From NCBI GenBank assembly GCA_041402045.1, contig JAWKSZ010000019.1, forward strand, positions 50,637 to 114,636: 64,000 nt of DNA, in the 5' to 3' direction. Position 1 is the stretch's first letter. Each line of letters starts with the position of its first letter. Below are positions 9,463 through 15,823 of the stretch, piece by piece. The notes under the pieces are model-generated. The model was not told where the DNA came from, did not search any database, and saw only the letters and a program-made list of their open reading frames with translations. The position numbers and the translations under genes are program-made. Source of the DNA: JAGQRJ01 sp041402045 (GTDB taxonomy: Bacteria; Planctomycetota; J058).

Positions 9463-11490
9463 CTACCGCTGGGCGACGGCCATGTCGTGCAGGTAGCCCC
9501 GCACGCGCTCGGTGACCTTGTCCGCGCTGAGCCCGAAGTGCTCGGCCAGGACCTCGGCTGGGGCCGACGCGCCGAAGGTGTCGATCCCGATCCGCAGCCC
9601 CAGGTCGCCGGTGTAGCGCTCCCAGCCGAAGGTGCAGCCGGCCTCGATCGAGACCCGCGCGCCGCAGCGCCCGGGGAGCACCTCCTCGCGGTAGTCCGCC
9701 GACTGCTCGGAGAACAGCCGCCAGCAGGGCAGGGACACCACGCGGGTCGAGACGCCTTCGCCCTTGAGTCGCTTGCCGACCTCGAGGGCGACCTCGACCT
9801 CGGAGCCCGTGGCGATCAGGATCGCGCTGGGGTCCTGGCCCGGGTCGCTCTCCCAGAGCACGTAGCCGCCCTTGCGCACCCCCGAGACCGGCGCGTGCTC
9901 GGTGCGGTCGAGGGTCGGCAGGTCCTGACGGGTCAGCGCCAGGACCGACGGCCCCTGATACTCGAGGGCCAGGCGCCAGCTCTCCGCGGTCTCGTTGGCG
10001 TCGGCGGGGCGGAACACCCGCAGCCCGGGGATCGTGCGCAGCGCCATGAGGTGCTCGATCGGCTGGTGGGTCGGGCCGTCCTCGCCGAGGAAAATGCTGT
10101 CGTGGGTCATGACCCACACCACCCGGGTCTCCATGAGCGCCGAGAGCCGGATCGCGGGGCGACAGTAGTCGCTGAACACGAGGAAGCTCGCGGCGTAGGG
10201 GATCACCCCGCCGTGGAGCGCCATGCCGTTGACGATCGCGCCCATGCCGTGCTCGCGCACGCCGAAGCGCAGGTTGCGTCCGCCGTAGGCGCCCTTCTCG
10301 CAGTCGCTCTCGCCGTTCAGGTCGGTCTTGTTCGAGCCCGCGAGGTCGGCGCTGCCGCCCAGGAGGTTCGGGATCGCCTTGCCCAGGGCGTTGAGCACTT
10401 TGCCCGAGGCCGAGCGCGTGGCGACGCCCTTGCCCACCTCGAACTGCGGCCACGCGACCTCGCTCAGCTCGGCGATCTCCCCCGCGAACCAGCGGGTCAA
10501 GCGCGCCTGGTCGGCGGCGGGGACCTTGGCCCAGGCCTGATCCCAGGTGCCGCGCGCGGCGCGCCACTCGGCCTGACGCTCGCTCCAGCGCGCGCGCACG
10601 GCGGGGGGCACGAGGAACGCGTCCTGCGGCCAGCCCAGGCCGGCCTTGGTCAGCTCGATCTCCTTGGAGCCCAGGGGCGAGCCGTGGGCGCTCGAGCTGT
10701 CGGCTTTGTTCGGCGAGCCCTTGCCGATCACGGTCCGGCAGGAGATCAGGGTCGGCTGCTCCTCCTGGGCGCAGGCGGCCTCGAGCGCGCGCTTCACCGC
10801 GGCGCGGTCGTGGCCGTCGACCCGGTCGGTGCGCCAGCCGTAGGCCTCGAAGCGCGCGAGCACGTCCTCGGTGAACGCAATGCTCGTGCGCCCGTCGATC
10901 GTGATCTCGTTGTCGTCGTAGAGCACGACCAGGCGCCCCAGGCCCAGGTGCCCGGCCAGGCTCGCGGCCTCGCTGGCCACGCCCTCCATGAGGTCGCCGT
11001 CGCCGGCGATCACGTAGGTGCGGTGCGCGAGCACGTCCGCGGCCTGGGGGTTCGTGGCGACCAGGTGCCGCTCGGCGAGGGCCATGCCCACGGCGTTCCC
11101 CAGCCCCTGGCCCAGGGGGCCGGTGGTGGTCTCGACGCCCGGGGTCACGAAGTTCTCGGGGTGGCCCGGGGTCTTGCTGCCGAGCTGACGGAACTGCTGC
11201 AGCTGCTCCATGGGCATGGCGTAGCCCGCGAGGTGCATGAGTCCGTAGAGCAGCATGGAGCCGTGGCCGGCGGAGAGCACGAACCGGTCGCGCCCGATCC
11301 AGGTCGGGTCCTGGGGGTCCAGGCGCAGGAACTCGGACCACAGCACGTGGGCGGCGTCGGCCATGCCCATGGGCATGCCCGGGTGCCCCGAGTTCGCCTG
11401 CTGCACGCCGTCCATGGCGAGCACGCGCAGCGCGTCGGCGCAGAGTTGCTCGCGCGCGTCCCCCGTCTCCGTCGACCCGAACTCGCTCAT
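9463..11490 (-). CDS. tkt: Transketolase
   Basis: A 675-residue protein, the usual length for transketolase. It contains QQANSGHPGMPMGMAD at the N-terminus, the thiamine diphosphate motif GDGDLMEGVASEAASLAGH with downstream NEI, the pyrimidine-domain segment FGVREHGMGAIVNGMALHGG and the transketolase C-terminal domain. The enzyme moves two-carbon units between sugar phosphates in the pentose phosphate pathway or the Calvin cycle. I chose ATG 11490 because a GGAGGAG ribosome site lies six bases upstream; an in-frame extension further upstream lacks homology. The broken sugar hydrolase-kinase gene follows directly on the same strand, suggesting a carbohydrate-metabolism operon. Confidence 0.95.
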   Translation of the reverse strand: MSEFGSTETGDAREQLCADALRVLAMDGVQQANSGHPGMPMGMADAAHVLWSEFLRLDPQDPTWIGRDRFVLSAGHGSMLLYGLMHLAGYAMPMEQLQQFRQLGSKTPGHPENFVTPGVETTTGPLGQGLGNAVGMALAERHLVATNPQAADVLAHRTYVIAGDGDLMEGVASEAASLAGHLGLGRLVVLYDDNEITIDGRTSIAFTEDVLARFEAYGWRTDRVDGHDRAAVKRALEAACAQEEQPTLISCRTVIGKGSPNKADSSSAHGSPLGSKEIELTKAGLGWPQDAFLVPPAVRARWSERQAEWRAARGTWDQAWAKVPAADQARLTRWFAGEIAELSEVAWPQFEVGKGVATRSASGKVLNALGKAIPNLLGGSADLAGSNKTDLNGESDCEKGAYGGRNLRFGVREHGMGAIVNGMALHGGVIPYAASFLVFSDYCRPAIRLSALMETRVVWVMTHDSIFLGEDGPTHQPIEHLMALRTIPGLRVFRPADANETAESWRLALEYQGPSVLALTRQDLPTLDRTEHAPVSGVRKGGYVLWESDPGQDPSAILIATGSEVEVALEVGKRLKGEGVSTRVVSLPCWRLFSEQSADYREEVLPGRCGARVSIEAGCTFGWERYTGDLGLRIGIDTFGASAPAEVLAEHFGLSADKVTERVRGYLHDMAVAQR

Positions 11491-11520
11491 GACCGCTCCT
11501 CCCGTGGGCTGTGGGGCAGC

Positions 11521-11528
11521 AGTGTAGC
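11521..11528 (-). promoter_or_regulatory. Candidate -10 element for transketolase
   Basis: On the minus strand GCTACACT lies about 30 bases before the transketolase start, leaving a short leader that holds the ribosome site. It fits the recurring G-C/G-TA-NNN-T box. Confidence 0.3.
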
Positions 11529-11562
11529 CAGGATCGAGGCTGGAGGATGGCCCCGGCGACAC

Positions 11563-12330
11563 TCAGCGCAGGGTCAAGCTCCGGGCGTAGATCCCCAGGG
11601 CGGGGAGCGCGAAGAAGAAGCCCACCAACGCGCCCAAGGGCCCATACAGCGAGAGCGCGACCCCGACCCCGGCGGCGAGGAGCGCCAGCCAGTGGCCGAT
11701 CACTGCGGCGTTGTGGCTCCACGCCACCTGGCCTCGCCGGGTTGGTTCGATCCGCAGCCCACGGGCCTCCAACCGCGGGCGCAGGTCGCGCACGTGGTGG
11801 GCGCGGAACACGACCTCGCCTCGGACCTGACGCGCGGGCAACTGCCCCGAGGCGATCAACTGATTCAAGCGGTGGAGGGTGACCCCGAGGTAGGTCGCCG
11901 CGGCCGCGGGGTAGCAGGGATCGGGGAGCGGGAAGTCCGTGGGCCGGCGCTCCGCCAGGGGTCGGGCCGGCGCGGGCGCCGGCGGCGCCTGGCTGAGCAC
12001 GAGCACGTGCGCCCCCGCGCAGGCGGCGCAGCGGGGGTGCTCCTCCCAGCAGGCCGCGTGGTGCACGGCCAGGCACTCCGCGCAGGCGCAGCGCTCGGCG
12101 AGGGCGACCTTCTCGTGGCAGAACGGGCAGCGCAGGCTCGAGACCTCGACCCGCAGGGGCGACTCGGTCGGAGGGGGAGCCACCTCGTCCCCCGGCGTCG
12201 TCTCCGGGGCTGGGAGTGCTTCGACCGTCGGTTCGACCTCGGTCGGCGCCGGGAACCGCGCGCTGCGGATCGTGATCTGGGGCGGGTGTTCCACGCCGTC
12301 CAGAGTGCGCGCTCCTGGCCCGGGCTGCAA
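11563..12330 (-). CDS. Prokaryotic RING-finger protein with HTH-like and membrane segments
   Basis: A 255-residue protein. After a Pro-rich N-terminus, residues about 68-105 hold a RING-like zinc-binding cluster: CPFCHEKVALAERCACAEC, then HHAACWEEHPRCAAC. Residues about 135-190 resemble an excisionase-type winged helix (YLGVTLHRLNQLIASGQLPA). Two hydrophobic helices close the protein (ALLAAGVGVALSLYGPLGAL). A prokaryotic RING/TRIAD-like family is known in several phyla, often as membrane-linked proteins of unknown role. The TTG start has GGAG six bases upstream; a GTG at 12294 is the alternative. It lies between the GST and transketolase genes, and a related RING protein is encoded at 15254. 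Confidence 0.6.
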   Translation of the reverse strand: MQPGPGARTLDGVEHPPQITIRSARFPAPTEVEPTVEALPAPETTPGDEVAPPPTESPLRVEVSSLRCPFCHEKVALAERCACAECLAVHHAACWEEHPRCAACAGAHVLVLSQAPPAPAPARPLAERRPTDFPLPDPCYPAAAATYLGVTLHRLNQLIASGQLPARQVRGEVVFRAHHVRDLRPRLEARGLRIEPTRRGQVAWSHNAAVIGHWLALLAAGVGVALSLYGPLGALVGFFFALPALGIYARSLTLR

Positions 12331-12343
12331 GACGGCTCCAGCG

Positions 12344-12943
12344 CTAGCTCAGGCGCGCGCGCCCGTCGTAGGCCATGACCCGCGCCTGCCAGGCCTCGAG
12401 CGACACGGCCTCTTGGGGCCAGGGCAGGACCCCGGAGGACTGCACCCGCCACAGGACCGGGGCGGCGGTCACGTCCGCGGCGGTGATCGCGTCGCCCAGA
12501 ATCCAGGGCTTCTCGGCGAGCTGGGCCGCGAGCCGGGCGCAGGCGGCGGCGAACGCGTCGGCCTCGCGGGCCGTGGCCTCCGCGTCGAGGGGCGTCCCGT
12601 TCACGCGGCTGTGCACCACGTGCATCATGGGCCCCGCGAGCTCGGTGCGCGCGAAGAACTCCCAGTCCTCGATCGCCCACTGCTCGGTCCGGCTCGCGCC
12701 GAACAGCCGCGGGCCCTGGGCGAAGTTCGCGTCCAGGTAGCGCAGGATCGCCGCCGAGTCGCCGAGGACCACGTCGCCGTGCTGCAGCAGCGGCGTCAGC
12801 GACTGCCGCGACAGCGCCTGGAGCTGCTCGCGCTCGGCGGGGTCCACCGTCACGAAGCGGTAGGGGATCTCCTTCAGGCCCAGCGCGATCCGGACCTTGA
12901 GGTTGTTGGAGGTCTCGAACCCGTAGATCGTCAGTTCACTCAT
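12344..12943 (-). CDS. Glutathione S-transferase family protein
   Basis: A 199-residue protein with a thioredoxin-like N-terminal domain. It contains SELTIYGFETSNNLKVRIAL and a cis-proline region SLTPLLQHGDVVLGDSAAIL, where the D-S pair contacts the γ-glutamyl group. An all-helical C-terminal GST domain follows (ILGDAITAADVTAAPVLWRV, the N-capping box region). GSTs conjugate or reduce electrophiles using glutathione; the substrate is unknown. The ATG overlaps the stop of the upstream membrane-protein gene (ATGA), so it belongs to the same operon as the three paralogous membrane proteins. Confidence 0.85.
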   Translation of the reverse strand: MSELTIYGFETSNNLKVRIALGLKEIPYRFVTVDPAEREQLQALSRQSLTPLLQHGDVVLGDSAAILRYLDANFAQGPRLFGASRTEQWAIEDWEFFARTELAGPMMHVVHSRVNGTPLDAEATAREADAFAAACARLAAQLAEKPWILGDAITAADVTAAPVLWRVQSSGVLPWPQEAVSLEAWQARVMAYDGRARLS

Positions 12944-13794
12944 GGGCGCATGATCCCCCGCGCCGCGGGCGCGCGCCACGCGCGCGTCTCGACGGAGTCC
13001 GACGCGCGCCGTCGTTGACGCAAGCGGGCGATCCGCGCTCGGATCCGCCTGCGCTTCAAGCGCATGTCCAGCCGGTCGCGCGCGGCGAACCGGCGCACGC
13101 CGCGCGGGCCCCAGCGCGTCCCTCGCCCCGGGAACACCCGGGCTTCCAGCCGGTCGAGGGCGACGTAGATCGCCAAGCCGAGGGTGCTCCCGAGGCTCAG
13201 GGGCACCCACAGGAAGACCGCGGCGACGAACACTCCGACGGCGTCGTCGCCGTAGATGGGAGGGGCACCTTCCAGGACCCGAGTGCCCACCCACAGGAAG
13301 GTGAGCAGAACGCCCGCGACCGCGTTCGCCAGGGTGCTCACCCCGAGCGCGTCTCTTGACGTCCAGGTTCCGACCACGCTCCCCAGGAGGGTCGCGACGG
13401 AGACCGCGCACACCCCCCAGGTGATCACGTCCGCGCGGCTGAGCGAGTGGGCGCGTAACGCGAGCAGGTCCCAGGAGCGCCCAGCTTCCTGCCCGAGCAT
13501 GTCCCCCCACGCCTCGCCGAGCCCGATGTCGCAGGCCAGGAACAGCGCCAGGGTCAGCGCCCACGCGCAGGCTGCGAACAGCGCGGCCTGCTCGCGCTCC
13601 AGCCTGCCGTCTCGGGTCGCCCAGCGCTCGGCGAAGGTCAGCGCCACGACCCACGCGCCGACGGGGCCGACCAAGACCCGCAGGTGACTTGTCCAAAGGA
13701 AGCTCGCGACCAGCAGCGCGCCGCAGAGCGCCGCGGCGCGGACGACGCTCCCGCGCACCGCCCGCGGCGTCCAGGGCTCGTCCGCGCGGCTCAA
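12940..13794 (-). CDS. Membrane protein, third of three tandem paralogues
   Basis: A 284-residue protein from a TTG start at 13794 that overlaps the previous stop (TTGA). It begins with the shared family pattern PWTPRAVRGSVVRAAALC. About six hydrophobic helices follow, including VALTFAERWATRDG after helix 2, matching VLERWLTRRG and ALTFVERA in the other two copies. An Arg-rich cytoplasmic-type tail (LKRRRIRARIARLRQRRR) is unique to this copy. I do not recognise the family. Overlapping starts tie all three copies and the GST into one transcription unit. Confidence 0.65.
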   Translation of the reverse strand: MSRADEPWTPRAVRGSVVRAAALCGALLVASFLWTSHLRVLVGPVGAWVVALTFAERWATRDGRLEREQAALFAACAWALTLALFLACDIGLGEAWGDMLGQEAGRSWDLLALRAHSLSRADVITWGVCAVSVATLLGSVVGTWTSRDALGVSTLANAVAGVLLTFLWVGTRVLEGAPPIYGDDAVGVFVAAVFLWVPLSLGSTLGLAIYVALDRLEARVFPGRGTRWGPRGVRRFAARDRLDMRLKRRRIRARIARLRQRRRASDSVETRAWRAPAARGIMRP

Positions 13795-14458
13795 GCCTCC
13801 GGAGCCTCGGGACCCCACAGCCGTTCCAAGAGCGCTTCGATCCGGTCGGAGAGCAGGAGGCCCAGCACGCAGCCCCAGGTCGCGAGCACGAGGAGCAGCC
13901 ACACGAACCCCAGGAGCGCGACCGCGAGGCCCAGCACGCCCAGCAGGCTGACCTCCCTCGCGTGCACGATGAACGGCAGCACGAGCGCGACGATCCCGAG
14001 CGTGGCCCACACCGAGGTCGTCAGCGCGAAGCGCCCTACGTCGCCGTTGCCGCGGACGAGACACACCGCGAAGCCGGCGGGCAGCGCGCAGCCGGCCGCG
14101 GCCGCGAGGTCGTGGAGCTGCAAGCGGGAGAGCCCGTCCAGCACGCGCTGGCCGACCGCCGCGGGCGCCGCGTCCCAGCCGAGGGTCGAGCCGGTCGCGA
14201 ACAGCGCGAGACCGCGGTCAACGCCCACACCGTCACCCCCAGCGCCACCAGGGGCCAGCCGCCGCAGGGACGGGGTGACGCGCGCTCGACGAAGGTCAGC
14301 GCGGTCGCCCACACCGTGAGCGCGGCCCACACCTGTGCGCCCTCGACCAGGCCCAGTCCCCCGGTGAGGGCGATCGCTCCCGCGATCTGGGACAGGAGCA
14401 GCGCGCGCGCCACGCTCCCGCGCGCGGCCGCGACGGTCCAGGAGCGCTGGCCGCTCAC
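13791..14458 (-). pseudogene. Membrane protein, second of three tandem paralogues, with one frameshift
   Basis: GTG 14458 overlaps the stop of the first paralogue (GTGA). The first ~80 codons carry the family start (RSWTVAAARGSVARALLL) and ALTFVERASPRPC. Near 14205-14215 the signal moves by one frame into LALFATGSTLGWDAAP and continues as clear membrane protein (VALVLPFIVHAREVSLL) to a stop at 13791. The joined product would be about 222 residues with 5-6 helices. One missing base would explain it, so a consensus error is as likely as a true mutation. Confidence 0.6.
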
Positions 14459-15198
14459 AGACCCCCCACGTCGCCGGGTCCCCCCCGCGAGCGCTCGTCG
14501 AGCAACACGTTCCGGGCTGCTTCCTCGCGCGGAGGCAAGACGACGTCCGGGTCCCAGCGCCGCGGCCGGTCCTCCCCGAACAGGAGCTGCTCGAGGCCCG
14601 TGGCGATCGCGTGGAGGACCAGCAGCGAGACCCCGGTCACGCCGGCGTAGAAGAGCCCCGCGAAGACGACCGGGGGGCCGCTGCGCAGGCTGAACACCCC
14701 GAAGGCAGCGAGGACCACGAGGTTGGCGACGCCTGCCGGGCCGATCGCGTCGGCGACGTCCCGCGCACCGAGGTAGGCGTGCACGTGCAGCGCGGGCGGG
14801 AGAGCGAGCCCCACGCTCCAGAGGACCATGGGCGGGTGCTCGCGGACCACCTCGAACAGCGCGACCCACGCAGGCAGCGGGCCGTGCTGCCACACTCCGC
14901 TCTCGAAGTTGCAGGCGAGTTGAGCCAGCATCAGGACGCAGCCTGCGGCGAAGAGCGCCCAGAGTCCGAGCAACGCCACCGCGCTCGGCTGCCCCTGGAG
15001 CGGCCCCCTGCGGGTCAGCCAGCGCTCGAGGACGGTCTGCGCACACGCCAAGGCGCAGGTGTCGCTGGCGAAGGCCAGGGGCTGCGCGAACACGAGGCCC
15101 AGGAGTAGCCCCGCCGCGCCTGCGACCGCGCCCCGGGCCACGCAGCCGCGCAGCGCGCGGGCGGCCCAGGTGTCCGGGTCTGGGCAGAGGAGGCTCAC
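14455..15198 (-). CDS. Membrane protein, first of three tandem paralogues
   Basis: A 247-residue protein with about six hydrophobic helices. It shares the N-terminal pattern TWAARALRGCVARGAVAG and TVLERWLTRRG with its two downstream neighbours. The hydrophilic C-terminus (RRWDPDVVLPPREEAARNVLL) is specific to this copy. The start is GTG 15198, placed exactly seven bases after a -10-like TAGCCT box, so the mRNA is probably leaderless. The function is unknown; the RING-finger membrane protein immediately upstream has the same promoter sequence, which suggests joint regulation. Confidence 0.65.
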   Translation of the reverse strand: MSLLCPDPDTWAARALRGCVARGAVAGAAGLLLGLVFAQPLAFASDTCALACAQTVLERWLTRRGPLQGQPSAVALLGLWALFAAGCVLMLAQLACNFESGVWQHGPLPAWVALFEVVREHPPMVLWSVGLALPPALHVHAYLGARDVADAIGPAGVANLVVLAAFGVFSLRSGPPVVFAGLFYAGVTGVSLLVLHAIATGLEQLLFGEDRPRRWDPDVVLPPREEAARNVLLDERSRGGPGDVGGL

Positions 15199-15233
15199 CC
15201 CTGGAGGCTATCCGTGTCCGACGCGGGTGTCAG
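15195..15233 (-). promoter_or_regulatory. Promoter of the membrane-protein operon (first copy of a duplicated promoter)
   Basis: On the minus strand CTGACA (15233-15228), a 17-base spacer and TAGCCT (15210-15205) lead to a start point at the G of the GTG codon 15198. Bases 15195-15214 are identical to 15783-15802. Confidence 0.45.
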
Positions 15234-15253
15234 GGCTCACGCTTCGCCGCTGA

Positions 15254-15724
15254 CTACGCCGGTCGGTCAGGGTCGGCCCCCTCCCTCCAGCGCGCGCGCT
15301 GGAGGGAGGCGGCGACCACGAGGATCGCGACGGCCAACGCGCCGACCGCGGGACCCGAGAGGGTCTCCAGGTCCTCCCCCGTCGGGGTGAACCACGAGAG
15401 CCAGGTGGCCCAGGCGAGGATTCCCCACCCCACCGCGGTGACGCGCCAGAACACTCCGCCGCGCCACACCGGACGCGGCCGCGGCGTGACGGGGGAGGGG
15501 GCGCTGCACGCGGGGCAACGCCCGGCTTCGTCCCAGCACGCGCGGTGCACGAGGGCCGCGCAGCCGGGGCACGCCTCGGCCTCTGCGGAGGCAGATACGC
15601 CGTCGTGGCAGAACGGGCAGCGCACCTCGGCGCCGCCGCGCGCGCGCAGGTTCGCCGCCGGCTCCTCGCGGACGTCCTCGGGCTCAGCCCGACCCACCCA
15701 CGCTTCGTCGGAGCGCCGGCTCAT
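15254..15724 (-). CDS. Prokaryotic RING-finger membrane protein
   Basis: A 156-residue protein. Residues about 35-75 form a RING-like zinc site (CPFCHDGVSASAEAEACPGC, then VHRACWDEAGRCPAC), closely similar to the RING at 11563. Two hydrophobic helices follow (VTAVGWGILAWATWLSWF and AVGALAVAILVVAASLQ) and a short basic tail. The protein probably sits in the inner membrane with the zinc domain in the cytoplasm. Its ATG overlaps the stop of a 21-codon leaderless reading frame. The neighbours, a kinase-TPR gene upstream and a set of membrane proteins downstream, suggest a membrane signalling module, but no function is established. Confidence 0.6.
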   Translation of the reverse strand: MSRRSDEAWVGRAEPEDVREEPAANLRARGGAEVRCPFCHDGVSASAEAEACPGCAALVHRACWDEAGRCPACSAPSPVTPRPRPVWRGGVFWRVTAVGWGILAWATWLSWFTPTGEDLETLSGPAVGALAVAILVVAASLQRARWREGADPDRPA

Positions 15725-15786
15725 GCTCCGGCCTCGAAGCGGAGGTGCGGGGAGGGGGCGCGCAGGGGAGGGCGGGACGGGTTCAC
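15721..15786 (-). CDS. Possible 21-codon leaderless leader peptide coupled to the RING gene
   Basis: GTG 15786 sits seven bases after a -10-like TAGCCT box, exactly as at 15198. The frame encodes a short Pro/Arg-rich peptide (VNPSRPPLRAPSPHLRF...) and its TGA overlaps the ATG of the RING gene (ATGA). Translation of the leader could therefore couple to the RING protein. It may also be a remnant of the duplicated promoter and start. Confidence 0.35.
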   Translation of the reverse strand: MNPSRPPLRAPSPHLRFEAGA

Positions 15787-15821
15787 CCCTGGAGGCTATC
15801 CGCCCGCGGCGAACTCGTCAG
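15783..15821 (-). promoter_or_regulatory. Promoter of the RING-finger gene (second copy of a duplicated promoter)
   Basis: CTGACG (15821-15816), a 17-base spacer and TAGCCT (15798-15793) on the minus strand; 20 bases (15783-15802) are identical to the copy at 15195-15214. Confidence 0.45.
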
Positions 15822-15823
15822 GC

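Noticed and set aside
9376..12378. 1000-residue plus-strand frame
   Set aside because: Antisense to transketolase and its neighbours, with no domain; caused by high GC.
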